From NCBI RefSeq assembly GCF_042643165.1, contig NZ_JBHRSH010000001.1, positions 992,001 to 1,056,000 of the forward strand: a DNA stretch of 64,000 bases, given 5' to 3'. Position numbers and translations under genes: made by a program. This document shows positions 34,948-43,386 of this stretch, piece by piece (within the stretch, counting starts at the first letter, position 1; every line of letters begins with the position of its first letter). Under the pieces are notes generated by a model. It was not told where the DNA came from and searched no databases. It worked only from the letters and a program-made list of their open reading frames with translations. This stretch comes from Hyphococcus aureus. Its GTDB lineage: Bacteria; Pseudomonadota; Alphaproteobacteria; Caulobacterales; Parvularculaceae.

Positions 34948-35425
34948 TAAAAATGACGGCCTCGCGAGCGCGGAAGCCCAGGCGGGGCTGCCGGGCGATC
35001 CGGTTCTTTTCAAGGTGCTGACGGAGATCTCGATTATCTCCAATCTCGCCGATCGTGAGTTTGAACGGTTGATGCCGGGCGGGCTCACGCTCGCGCAGTT
35101 CGGCGTCCTCAATCATTTATTGCGGCTTGGCGTGCAGCAGACGATCGGTGAAATCGCGTCGGCTATGCAGGTGGCCCAGCCCTCTATGTCCTCGACTGTG
35201 AAAAAACTGACGGACAAGAACTATGTCGATCTTATTCCGGATACGGAGGATCGCCGGGTGAAGCGCGTGAAGGTGACGCCGACGGGTCGGGCGGCGCGCG
35301 ACCGCGCCGTCAAAGCGGTTGCGCCGGGCCTCGCCGCCTTGAAGGACGGAACGCCCGGCGCTGACTGGGGCGCCATGCTGGGCGAACTGACGCGCCTTAG
35401 AATCCTCATTGATTCAGTGCGTTAG
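34940..35425 (+). CDS. MarR family transcriptional regulator
   Basis: A 161-residue winged-helix protein. The recognition region (QTIGEIASAMQVAQPSMSST VKKL) and the wing (DTEDRRVKRVKVTPTG) are clear. MarR proteins are usually repressors released by small ligands. Its start overlaps the upstream nitroreductase-like gene, and the inverted repeat at 33722-33756 is its probable site. Confidence 0.9.
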   Translation: MDDKNDGLASAEAQAGLPGDPVLFKVLTEISIISNLADREFERLMPGGLTLAQFGVLNHLLRLGVQQTIGEIASAMQVAQPSMSSTVKKLTDKNYVDLIPDTEDRRVKRVKVTPTGRAARDRAVKAVAPGLAALKDGTPGADWGAMLGELTRLRILIDSVR

Positions 35426-35478
35426 AGCGCATTCGGAAAAGCGGAAACCGATTTTCTGATGAAATGTGCGGCGATAAT

Positions 35479-36009
35479 CTAGCGCGCCGGAAACGCTTTC
35501 GGGTTGCGCAGGATCGCGGCTGAGATCAACGCCACGATGAGACCGACAGGAAAGATTTCCAGGAAGGTGATCGGCAACCGGTAGAGCGGGTTTTTATATT
35601 GCTCTGCAAATTTCGCCATGTCGTCAGTCAGCTTTTGCAGTTGTTCCGGGCTTGCCCCGGCCGCCTCTTTCTGGGTGATGACTGCTTCGGGATATTGATT
35701 GACGAAGGCGTAGTCGGTGGCGGCGAGATTGATCTCCCAGCCAATCACGTAAAAAACGCCTGCGACGCTGGCGATCGCGAGGCCGAGGCCGAAGGCCGGT
35801 GCGAATTTGATGACGCCGCCAAGATCGCGATCGCGATAGCGCTTCACCCCCAGGAAAATGAGGATCAGCGCAACCAGCATCACCGTGTAACCGAAAATCG
35901 CGCTGCTGGAGCCTTCGCCGAGCGTGTCGGTGCTGTTGATGCCGAGACTCATGACGGCGATGGTGATGGCGCCGGATATGGCGCCGTAAATCAGAGCGAT
36001 GCGAAGCAT
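35479..36009 (-). CDS. DUF4199 family membrane protein
   Basis: A 176-residue protein with four predicted membrane helices (about 5-22, 38-55, 70-92, 147-167) and a periplasmic stretch with a YAFVNQYPEAVI segment, matching DUF4199. Function unknown. GGGAGACCC precedes the ATG. Last gene of a run of three (36831 to 35479) with gaps of 9 and 24 bases. Confidence 0.75.
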   Translation of the reverse strand: MLRIALIYGAISGAITIAVMSLGINSTDTLGEGSSSAIFGYTVMLVALILIFLGVKRYRDRDLGGVIKFAPAFGLGLAIASVAGVFYVIGWEINLAATDYAFVNQYPEAVITQKEAAGASPEQLQKLTDDMAKFAEQYKNPLYRLPITFLEIFPVGLIVALISAAILRNPKAFPAR

Positions 36010-36033
36010 TTGGGTCTCCCGTTTTGTTGATGT

Positions 36034-36405
36034 TTATGCTGTCGCGGGCGGCTCGAAAACCGCCAGTTGATTGCCTTCGGGGTCCTTGAACCAGGCGAAT
36101 TTTCCGCCGCCGCCCGGGGCCTCACCGGGGATTTCCACCGGCCCGACCGTCACTTGGCCCCCCTCGGCGCGGATCGCCTCGCAGGCCGCATTCACATCCG
36201 CGACTTCGAGATAGATCATGACATAGTTGTGCGGTTCATGGCCGAGCGCCGTGACGGCGCCGTCGATGCCCTTGCCGCCGCCGGTTTCCATTTCGGTGTT
36301 GAACGGGGCTTGCTTCGGGGTCCAGTCAAAAACCTTTTCATAGAACGCGACGGTTTTCGCCTTATCGCGGCAGCCAATGTCAAAACGGATTACAGGCGCC
36401 CCCAT
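36034..36405 (-). CDS. VOC family protein (glyoxalase-like)
   Basis: A 123-residue single VOC domain: RFDIGCRDKAKTVAFYEKVFDW at the N-terminus (paired strand-helix unit) and FAWFKDPEGNQLAVFEPP at the C-terminus, with a candidate metal ligand in each repeat. Such proteins bind a metal and act on small molecules or antibiotics; the substrate is unknown. A strong AGGAGGAAA ribosome site is present. Cotranscribed with its two neighbours. Confidence 0.8.
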   Translation of the reverse strand: MGAPVIRFDIGCRDKAKTVAFYEKVFDWTPKQAPFNTEMETGGGKGIDGAVTALGHEPHNYVMIYLEVADVNAACEAIRAEGGQVTVGPVEIPGEAPGGGGKFAWFKDPEGNQLAVFEPPATA

Positions 36406-36414
36406 AGTTTCCTC

Positions 36415-36831
36415 CTATTGTGCGGCGAGTGTTTTGCGGCGGGCCCGGCGCGCATAGCGCTCAATCACAGGCTGGAAGTTCTGGCGTGCGTTGCAGCCTA
36501 TGAAGTCGCGGAACCCGGGAAGGTCGAACGCGCAGGGGGCGGTGATGGTGAAACAGCCCTTTTGGAGACGCACACCCGTCAGCCGGGCCCGGGCGAAGCG
36601 CAGGGTTTCGTCGCTTGAATACATCACCATGGAATGAAAGCTGAGGCCGCGCACTGTGTGGGTGAGGGCGTATTTGATGACGTCCTGTTCGCGATAGCGC
36701 AGGGCGGCTTTTGCGTTGTTAAAGGCGCTGAAACTCATGGTCACGGTCTTGTCTCCCTGACGGACGGCGTCATGGATCGCCTTGGCGAGCGCGGCTGTCA
36801 TGTCATCGAGACCCTGACAGAATTCGTCCAT
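36415..36831 (-). CDS. hypothetical protein
   Basis: A 138-residue soluble protein that I do not recognise. It has three cysteines, a basic C-terminus (RYARRARRKTL) and a mid-region TVRGLSFHSMVMYSSDETLRF. An AGAGGGAAA ribosome site precedes ATG 36831. First gene of the run with VOC and DUF4199 genes, nine bases upstream of the VOC gene. Confidence 0.55.
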   Translation of the reverse strand: MDEFCQGLDDMTAALAKAIHDAVRQGDKTVTMSFSAFNNAKAALRYREQDVIKYALTHTVRGLSFHSMVMYSSDETLRFARARLTGVRLQKGCFTITAPCAFDLPGFRDFIGCNARQNFQPVIERYARRARRKTLAAQ

Positions 36832-36930
36832 CTTTTCCCTCTTTCGGCGCCGTCATTTGCGCAAAAGTCTGGGATGGGTGGAGGGGTTTCGCCATCGCCC
36901 GAAAGGGTGAAATACGGCGATTTCAGCAGG

Positions 36931-37344
36931 TTAAGGGATCAGCGCCAGCGCGCGCGCCTTCTGAATGGCCTGGGTGCGGCGCGAGACCTCGAGCTTGTCA
37001 TAAAGGCTCGACAACTGCGTCTTCACAGTATTCGGGGAAACGTTGAAGCGCCTTGCGATCTCCTTGTTGGAGAGGCCTTCGGCGAGCGCCGCCAGTGTTT
37101 CGTGTTCGCGGCCGGTAATGCCGAGCGAGGCGAGGGCCGCGCGGTTGATCTCAAAAGCGGGCGGCGCCGATTTGCGGGTGAGGCGCGAGCCCGCCCAGGC
37201 GCCGAGCCCCGTGAAAGCCGCCGCAATCAGGAGAAGATAAATCTCGCCCGCATGGACCCGGGTCACATATTTGAATTCGAGCCAGGACAGCGCCATGGCG
37301 GCGAGCGCCAATCCGAGAGCGTAAAGGGCGATAGTGCGTTTCAT
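36931..37344 (-). CDS. membrane-anchored LuxR-type HTH protein
   Basis: A 137-residue protein with two N-terminal membrane helices (about 4-22 and 34-53) and a C-terminal LuxR/GerE helix-turn-helix (LTxREHETLAALAEGLSNKE-type, then IARRFNVSPNTVKTQLSSLY and KLEVSRR). There is no receiver or ligand domain, so the membrane part may sense directly. Small membrane-tethered LuxR proteins of this shape are known in proteobacteria, but targets are not predictable. Confidence 0.8.
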   Translation of the reverse strand: MKRTIALYALGLALAAMALSWLEFKYVTRVHAGEIYLLLIAAAFTGLGAWAGSRLTRKSAPPAFEINRAALASLGITGREHETLAALAEGLSNKEIARRFNVSPNTVKTQLSSLYDKLEVSRRTQAIQKARALALIP

Positions 37345-37397
37345 GCGGCCATTCTGCCCAAAAGCGGCTGCGGCTTCCAGATCAGCTTTTTGGCCAA

Positions 37398-38051
37398 TCA
37401 GCCCTTCGGCGCATGGGCGTCGATATCGGCGAGCTGATCGCTGAGCGCCTTTTGGAAGGCGGGCCGGCCTTCGCAGCGTTTCAGATAGGCGGCCAGGCGA
37501 TTATCGCGCGTTACAAGATCAGTGTGCATGACGATCCTCAACACCGTCGCCATGGCGATGTCTGCGACGGTGAGCCGGCCGCCAGCGAGGAAGTCGCGGC
37601 TTTCGAGAACCGATGCGAGATCGCCTAACCGCTTTTTTGCGATCTCCTCTACGCCGTCGCGCGCGCCTTGATACCAGTCCTTGTCGCGGTGGAAACGGTC
37701 ATGCATGACGAGCGCTTGTAACTGCGGCTCTACGGTGTTGAGCGCCGCGAACAGCCAGGTCGTCATCTCCGCTTTGGCGTCTGCGTCGCCGGGCGCCAGC
37801 TTGTCTGACTTCTCTGCGAGATGAAGCAGAATGGCGCCGGTTTCAAACATGGTCTTGCCGTCTTCTTCATAGACCGGGATCTGGCCGAAGGGTTGTCTCG
37901 CGCGCCAGTCCTGCGCATCGCGCCCGCCCAGCGGCACAAATTTCATTTCATAGGGAAGGCCTGCTTCTTCAAGCGCCCATCGCAGGCGCAGATCGCGCAA
38001 CAGGCCGCGCGCGAAATCCGGAACCCAGTCGACGGTGTGGATGGCGATCAT
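37398..38051 (-). CDS. glutathione S-transferase family protein
   Basis: A 217-residue GST with an N-terminal thioredoxin-like domain (VDWVPDFARGLLRDLRLRWAL; QPFGQIPVYEEDGKTMFETG gives the cis-Pro and the Glu-Thr glutathione contacts) and a helical C-domain with TVADIAMATVLRI. The segment where a cysteine or serine nucleophile would lie begins VDWVPDFARG. Not closely similar to the GST at 32881. Substrate unknown. Confidence 0.88.
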   Translation of the reverse strand: MIAIHTVDWVPDFARGLLRDLRLRWALEEAGLPYEMKFVPLGGRDAQDWRARQPFGQIPVYEEDGKTMFETGAILLHLAEKSDKLAPGDADAKAEMTTWLFAALNTVEPQLQALVMHDRFHRDKDWYQGARDGVEEIAKKRLGDLASVLESRDFLAGGRLTVADIAMATVLRIVMHTDLVTRDNRLAAYLKRCEGRPAFQKALSDQLADIDAHAPKG

Positions 38052-38079
38052 GGCGCAAGCCTTTGTAAAACAATATAAA

Positions 38080-38772
38080 TTAAGGAGCCTCGGTAATCTC
38101 CGGCGGGGTTGGCGGGCCCAGAAATTCAGCGTCGATGCGGAACTCGATTTCGTTGCTCAAGGCGCCCGGCGACTCATTCGTCGGCAGATACTGGGTCATG
38201 CCGAAATCGGCGCGATGTAATATTCCGTGTGCGGAGAAACCGATCCGGGCTTGCGGATCATGGGGATGAAAGCCGGGATAGCCGCCGACAAATTCAGCCT
38301 CCATTGTCACCGGCGCGGTGACGCCCAGCAATGTCAGCTCACCCTCGACATTGGCGGTTCGCGCGCCGGTCCGGGTGACCCTGGTCGAGGTGAAGGTGAT
38401 GTTTGGGTAATCCGCGGCTTTGAGCCAGTCGGGGCCGAGCAATGTATCGTGAAAGCCTTCCGGCGGGTTGGGAATTGTCAGGGAACGGACATTAATGACG
38501 GCGCTGACATTCATGGTCTCTGGCGCCGCCGGATCGAAATACAACGTTGCGCTGAAGTCCGAAAACCCGGCCGTATAATGCGACAGGCCCATATGGAGGA
38601 TGCGAAATACGAGGGTCGCATGAGCCGGGTCGGTCCGGTATTCGCCGGCGGGTGCGTTGATCTCGGCCGCCGCTTCTATGGGCGGTGTTGCGTTGGCGCC
38701 GGCGCTTTCCGGGGCGTCGCTACAGGCGGCCAGCAAGATTGTGGACAAGATAGCTAAGGCATTGAATTTCAA
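38080..38772 (-). CDS. YceI family lipoprotein
   Basis: About 230 residues: a lipoprotein signal (MKFNALAILSTILLAAC, lipid Cys at 17) and a YceI domain (AEYRTDPAHATLVFRILHMGLS-type opening, TRTGARTANVEGELTLLG, ARIGFSAHGILHRADFGM). YceI proteins are periplasmic lipocalin-like carriers of isoprenoid lipids. An ATG lies at 38799, but TTG 38772 is preferred: AGGAG lies eight bases before it, it gives a proper lipoprotein signal, and it overlaps the upstream stop as TTGA. Confidence 0.85.
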   Translation of the reverse strand: MKFNALAILSTILLAACSDAPESAGANATPPIEAAAEINAPAGEYRTDPAHATLVFRILHMGLSHYTAGFSDFSATLYFDPAAPETMNVSAVINVRSLTIPNPPEGFHDTLLGPDWLKAADYPNITFTSTRVTRTGARTANVEGELTLLGVTAPVTMEAEFVGGYPGFHPHDPQARIGFSAHGILHRADFGMTQYLPTNESPGALSNEIEFRIDAEFLGPPTPPEITEAP

Positions 38773-39731
38773 GAGGAACTCTCCTGGGTAATGCCGCACT
38801 CGCCGGCTTCCGGCGCGCGTCCCGCGGCTTTCAGCGCCGCATAGGCCTCGCGCGGTCGGTCGGTGGCGATGATGTCGGCGCCCTGGCTCGCGATATCGGC
38901 GTAAAGCGCTTCATAGCCGGAGCGGGCGATATCTTCGTCAATGGAATCGCGCCCGCCCAGCGTGCCGAAGATCACTTCCACATCGCGGCCATTGAGAATC
39001 GAGAATAATCTCGGGCGCGGATCTTCGGTTCCGGTGAAACCAATAAGGTGATCGTCGGGAATGCCAGCGGCGACGGCGCGATTAAGCTCCGACTGGGTGT
39101 CGAGGGAAAGCGAGATCATGGCGCGGGGCAGCAGCTTGTGGAGCTTCGCCGCCGACGCCATGGAATAGGCGATCAGGATGACGCGATCTTCCGCATCCTG
39201 ATTTTTTATTTCCGCGATCACGTCTTCATAGCGCGTCGTTTTTTTGAAATCGATCTGGAGGATCGTGCGATCCTCAGCCCAGCGCAGCGCGTCCGCGAAA
39301 TAGGTGGGGGCGAACGCCGTCTTGCGCCCGTCATTGTCTTCAAGGGTGAGCCGGGAAATTTCAGCCCAGGAAAGCGCGTCGGCGGGTCCGGCGCCTGTCG
39401 TTGTCCGCTCCAGCGTGTCGTCATGATGGAGATAGAGCGCGCCGTCGGCCGAGGTCGCCACATCGATCTCCATGATCGCAGGGATATCCGCTATCAGGGC
39501 CGCCATGGTCTCGACCGCGTTCTCCGGATAGCCCGGATAGGGCCCGCCGCGATGGGCGGAAATGAGCGCCGCGCCGTTCCCCTCAAGGCACTCAAAAAAG
39601 CTGTTGAGGTCGCCGTCCGGCGCGATCGACCAGCCGTCAGAAGACGAAAGCCCATATGAATCCGTGTTGGTTACAGAGTCACCGCAAGCAGCGAGCGCGC
39701 AAAAGCTAACGGCGATTAACCATCTATCCAT
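38769..39731 (-). CDS. glycerophosphodiester phosphodiesterase lipoprotein
   Basis: A 320-residue GDPD with lipobox LAAC (Cys16). Catalytic elements are visible: SAHRGG (His-Arg), PENAVETM (Glu), MEIDVATSADG (Glu, Asp), LHHDDTLERTT (His), and QIDFKK. It cleaves glycerophosphodiesters to glycerol-3-phosphate and an alcohol, here outside the inner membrane. Overlaps the YceI gene start by four bases, so the two are coupled. Confidence 0.88.
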   Translation of the reverse strand: MDRWLIAVSFCALAACGDSVTNTDSYGLSSSDGWSIAPDGDLNSFFECLEGNGAALISAHRGGPYPGYPENAVETMAALIADIPAIMEIDVATSADGALYLHHDDTLERTTTGAGPADALSWAEISRLTLEDNDGRKTAFAPTYFADALRWAEDRTILQIDFKKTTRYEDVIAEIKNQDAEDRVILIAYSMASAAKLHKLLPRAMISLSLDTQSELNRAVAAGIPDDHLIGFTGTEDPRPRLFSILNGRDVEVIFGTLGGRDSIDEDIARSGYEALYADIASQGADIIATDRPREAYAALKAAGRAPEAGECGITQESSS

Positions 39732-39817
39732 TTGAAAACACTTGAATACGTAAGGTTAACACATTCGCCCCGACGCCCATCGCCATATGAAGGCGGGGGC
39801 GTCGGTCGGTGATGCGG

Positions 39818-40297
39818 TTATTGAAGGAAGTTGTGAATGGCGTATTCCGCCGCTTCTTTCGCGGCCTTGTCCAGCGCGGACTTGAACGATCCCCCAAAGA
39901 GGCCGCCGGAGATTTCTCCGCCGGTATGGATTTTAGAGAGTTCCACGCCTTCTGGATCAAGGAACAGAATTTCGATGGTCATAGAGCCTTTACCGGCAAT
40001 CGGTCCGAGCATGTAACGGGCGGCGCGGCTGCCTTCGTCGAGCTGCAGAAAACGGTAACGCAAGGTGACGCCGCCGCCTTCAGCAAAACCACCTTCATTA
40101 TAAAGCTCTTCGCCCAGCTTGGTGCGGAAGTAAGCGCTGTATTCTGGATCAATCGGCACCGTGTCGTCGCCATGCGCGACGGCGATGGTGGAGGATTTTA
40201 CGGATACGCTGGTTGGCTCAAGCACAGTCGTGGTCGCGCTGGCGCATCCAGCGATCGCCAGGAGCAGACCGGCGGCGGCTATGTTCAACAACTTCAT
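39818..40297 (-). CDS. DUF4410-like lipoprotein
   Basis: A 159-residue lipoprotein: MKLLNIAAAGLLLAIAGC puts the lipid Cys at residue 18. The frame begins at 40327, but ATG 40297 follows a GAGAGGA ribosome site and gives a standard signal. The mature domain (ELYNEGGFAEGGGVTLRYRFLQLDEGSRAARY and GGLFGGSFKSALDKAA) fits the DUF4410 group, function unknown. Confidence 0.7.
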   Translation of the reverse strand: MKLLNIAAAGLLLAIAGCASATTTVLEPTSVSVKSSTIAVAHGDDTVPIDPEYSAYFRTKLGEELYNEGGFAEGGGVTLRYRFLQLDEGSRAARYMLGPIAGKGSMTIEILFLDPEGVELSKIHTGGEISGGLFGGSFKSALDKAAKEAAEYAIHNFLQ

Positions 40298-40378
40298 TGG
40301 GAATCCTCTCTTTATTATTAGCGGCATGAATAACCGCAGAATAATCGGTAAAGTCTGCTTTTGAAAGCTGAAGACTTG

Positions 40379-41350
40379 TCAGACGGACAGCACAATCGCC
40401 CCGGCGCTTTGTCCGCTCTCCAAGAGGCGGTGGGCGCCCGCAACATCGCTTAAGGGAAAGCGGCGCTCAATCTTCGGTTTAAGGGCGCCTTTCGCGACCA
40501 TCTCAAACAGGGTCGCGGCCATCGCCGGGAGCCGGTCCGGGGTGGCGTAGTGAAACAGAGAGGGCCGGGTCAGCGTCAGGGAGCCGCGCCGCATCAACTC
40601 CAGCGGGGCCACCGCCGGGACAGGGCCGGAGGCGTTGCCGAAGGTCACCATGTGGCCGCGCAACGCCAGACTGTCGAGCGAGGCTTCGAATGTCGCCTCG
40701 CCGACGGAATCGTAGACCACCTCGACGCCCTTGCCGCCGGTCAGGCGGCGCACATCGCTGGCGATGTTATCCGTCTGTGTACGAATGATAATCTCATCGG
40801 CGCCGTTCTCGCGCGCGATGCTTTCTTTCTCGGGCGACCCGACAATCGCGATCACGCGCGCGCCAAGATGTTTCGCCCATTGGCACAGCAAGGTGCCGAC
40901 CCCGCCGACCGCCGCGTGAACAAGACAGGTGTCGCCGGCTTTCAGCGGATAGACCTGGCGCACCAGCATCTCGGCGGTGAGCCCTTTCAGGAAGACCGCC
41001 GCAGCCTGTTCATCACTGACGCCGTCGGGGACTTTCGCGCACATCACGGCGGCGCAGTTAGCGCGTTCCGCATAGGCGCCGGACGAATAGAGGCAAGCGA
41101 CGCGATCACCGGGGGCGAAGCCGGAAGCGCCCTCGCCCACAGCCTCTATCACGCCGGCCGCCTCCGACCCTAAAATCGCAGGTAATTCAACCGGGTATAA
41201 TCCCTTGCGCTGATAGATATCGATGAAGTTGAGACCGATGGCTGTGTGGCGCAGCTGGATCTGGCCAAAGCCCGGCGCAGGAAGGTCATGATCGCGCAGG
41301 GAGAACCCTTCGGGTCCGCCATGGTCATCGAGAAAGACGGCTTTGCTCAT
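40379..41350 (-). CDS. quinone oxidoreductase (zinc-free MDR family)
   Basis: A 323-residue NADPH:quinone-reductase-like protein. The opening (RHTAIGLNFIDIYQRKGLYP) and the cofactor domain (VHAAVGGVGTLLCQWAKHLG, YDSVGEATFEASLDSL) are those of Qor-type medium-chain reductases without structural zinc cysteines. It would reduce quinones or enals with NADPH. Divergent from the permease gene. Confidence 0.88.
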   Translation of the reverse strand: MSKAVFLDDHGGPEGFSLRDHDLPAPGFGQIQLRHTAIGLNFIDIYQRKGLYPVELPAILGSEAAGVIEAVGEGASGFAPGDRVACLYSSGAYAERANCAAVMCAKVPDGVSDEQAAAVFLKGLTAEMLVRQVYPLKAGDTCLVHAAVGGVGTLLCQWAKHLGARVIAIVGSPEKESIARENGADEIIIRTQTDNIASDVRRLTGGKGVEVVYDSVGEATFEASLDSLALRGHMVTFGNASGPVPAVAPLELMRRGSLTLTRPSLFHYATPDRLPAMAATLFEMVAKGALKPKIERRFPLSDVAGAHRLLESGQSAGAIVLSV

Positions 41351-41514
41351 GGCTTCAGAGGGTCTCCTTCATGCTGGTCGCTACTCCTTGCTTAGCAGAA
41401 AGATGAAGCGAGGCCACGCAGACGTCCCGTGAAAATCCATCTTGCGCAGCGTAAAATTCGGCGTAGCCTTTTGCGCGCCGGCGTTTGGCCGGTTTTCTGA
41501 AAGTCCTCTCTCAT

Positions 41515-43035
41515 ATGATTTTCGATCGGGTGAAGTCGCTCGACGCCATCCTGGCCACCGCCGGGAAGAAGGCGTTGCCGCGCACGCTTGGCGCTTTTCA
41601 TCTCACCATGCTGGGCGTCGGCGCAATTATCGGCACAGGAATTTTCGTTCTGACGGCGGAGGCGGCGCAAAAGGCCGGGCCTGGCATGATGGTTTCCTTC
41701 GTCATCGCGGGCGCGGTCTGCGCCGTGGCGGCGCTGTGTTACGCTGAGCTCGCGGCGATGGTTCCCGTCTCGGGCTCCGCCTATACCTACACCTATGCGG
41801 TGCTGGGCGAGCTTTTCGCGTGGATGGTGGGCTGGGCGCTGGTGCTGGAATACGCCATTGCGGCGGGCGCGGTGTCTGTGGGCTGGTCCGGTTATGTTGT
41901 CGGGCTTTTGAGCCATGTTGCGGGGATCGATCTGCCCGCGAGCCTGACCCTGGGCCCCGCCGCCGGGGGTGTCATCAACCTTCCCGCCGCGCTGATCGCG
42001 CTTGCGGTCACCGCCTTGCTGGTGGTGGGCACGACGGAAAGCGCGCGCGTCAACGCGGTGCTTGTCTGCGTCAAGATCGTCGCCCTGACGGCGTTTATCG
42101 CGCTCGCGCTCCCCGTCATGAGGGCGGAGAATTTCGAGCCTTTCGCGCCGCTTGGCTTTGGCGGGATTTCCGCCGCCGCCGCATCCATTTTCTTCGCCTA
42201 TGTGGGCTTTGACGCGGTGTCGACCGCCGCCGAGGAAACCCGCAATCCCCAGCGCAATATGCCCATCGGCCTGATCGGTTCGCTCGGGATCTGCACGGTC
42301 TTTTACATGCTGGTGTCGGCGGGCGTCATCGGCACGGTCGGAGCGCATCCGCTTTTGACGCCTGAAGGCGCGGCGATCCATCCGGGCAGCGCTGACCTCA
42401 CTGCCGCCTGCGACGCCATCAATAACGGCGCTGTTGTCTGTTCGAAGGAAGCGCTCGCCTGGACCTTGCGCGAAATCGGCTGGCCGCAGATCGGCAATCT
42501 TGTGGGGCTGGCGGCGGGCATCGCCCTGCCTTCGGTGATCCTGATGATGATGTTCGGTCAGACCCGGATTTTCTTCGTGATGAGCCGCGACGGGCTGTTG
42601 CCGGAAGTGTTTTCATCCGTACACCCCCGATTTAAGACGCCTCACGTCATCACCATCGTCACCGGGATCTTCGTGGCGATTTTCGCGGCTTTCTTTCCCG
42701 TTGGCGCGCTCGCCGATATTTCCAATTCCGGGACATTGTTCGCCTTCGCCATGGTCTCGGTCGCGGTCATGGTGCTGCGGCGCACTGATCCGGCCCGCGC
42801 CCGCCCATTCCGCACCCCGGCGGTTTATGTGATCGCGCCGGTTTCAATTTTGGGCTGCGTCTATCTCTTTTTCAGCCTGTCGGCCTATACGCTGGCCTTG
42901 TTCGCCGGCTGGGCGGTGCTCGGTCTGGCGGTCTATTTCGTCTATAGCCGCGGCCACAGTCATCTCGGGCGGGGCATTGTCGAAGTGGCTGAAGCGGAGC
43001 CAGACGCCCCGCCGGTTCCCGTCCCGCCGATTTAA
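41515..43035 (+). CDS. APC superfamily amino-acid permease
   Basis: A 506-residue transporter with 12 or more helices of the APC type. Hallmarks are LTMLGVGAIIGTGIFVLTAEAA in helix 1, ASIFFAYVGFDAVSTAAEETRNPQRNMP in helix 6 and its loop, and RIFFVMSRDGLLP. It resembles cationic-amino-acid (CAT) type permeases. ATG 41515 is chosen over a TTG at 41485. Specificity unknown. Confidence 0.88.
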   Translation: MIFDRVKSLDAILATAGKKALPRTLGAFHLTMLGVGAIIGTGIFVLTAEAAQKAGPGMMVSFVIAGAVCAVAALCYAELAAMVPVSGSAYTYTYAVLGELFAWMVGWALVLEYAIAAGAVSVGWSGYVVGLLSHVAGIDLPASLTLGPAAGGVINLPAALIALAVTALLVVGTTESARVNAVLVCVKIVALTAFIALALPVMRAENFEPFAPLGFGGISAAAASIFFAYVGFDAVSTAAEETRNPQRNMPIGLIGSLGICTVFYMLVSAGVIGTVGAHPLLTPEGAAIHPGSADLTAACDAINNGAVVCSKEALAWTLREIGWPQIGNLVGLAAGIALPSVILMMMFGQTRIFFVMSRDGLLPEVFSSVHPRFKTPHVITIVTGIFVAIFAAFFPVGALADISNSGTLFAFAMVSVAVMVLRRTDPARARPFRTPAVYVIAPVSILGCVYLFFSLSAYTLALFAGWAVLGLAVYFVYSRGHSHLGRGIVEVAEAEPDAPPVPVPPI

Positions 43036-43072
43036 CCAATTTGGGCCTGCCGCGACCGCAGTGATTGTCCCC

Positions 43073-43121
43073 TAGCGCCGTATTGCGCTATGGGCTGGGC
43101 CCCACCATTTGTGGCCCAGCC
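43073..43121 (+). promoter_or_regulatory. two tandem hairpins before the DUF6489-mnmE genes
   Basis: TAGCGC-CGTATT-GCGCTA (43073-43090) is followed by a perfect nine-base stem GGCTGGGCC/GGCCCAGCC (43093-43101 with 43113-43121). The second ends directly at the AAGGAG ribosome site of the DUF6489 gene. Neither is followed by a T-run. They may stabilise or tune translation of the downstream mRNA. Confidence 0.5.
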
Positions 43122-43136
43122 AAGGAGCCCCCAAAG

Positions 43137-43370
43137 ATGAAACTCACCGTCAATATCGACTGCACCCCGGCGGAGGCCCGGGCGTTTTTCGGCCAGCCGG
43201 ACCTTGAGCCCATGAACAACATGATCGTCGAGGAAATGAAGAAGCGGGCGAAAGAGAATATGGACACCCTCGCCGACCCGGAGCGGCTGATGGCGCAATG
43301 GATGGCGATGTCCGGCAAAAGCTTCGAACAGTTCCAGTCGATGATGGGCATGGCCCCGAAGAAGAAGTAG
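43137..43370 (+). CDS. DUF6489 family protein
   Basis: A 77-residue protein opening MKLTVNIDCTPAEARAFFGQ, the pattern of DUF6489, a small soluble alphaproteobacterial family of unknown function. ATG 43137 follows an AAGGAG site; the longer frame from 43065 crosses the hairpin and is rejected. It ends 16 bases before mnmE, likely one operon. Confidence 0.8.
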   Translation: MKLTVNIDCTPAEARAFFGQPDLEPMNNMIVEEMKKRAKENMDTLADPERLMAQWMAMSGKSFEQFQSMMGMAPKKK

Positions 43371-43386
43371 CGGAAGGCCGGACGCC

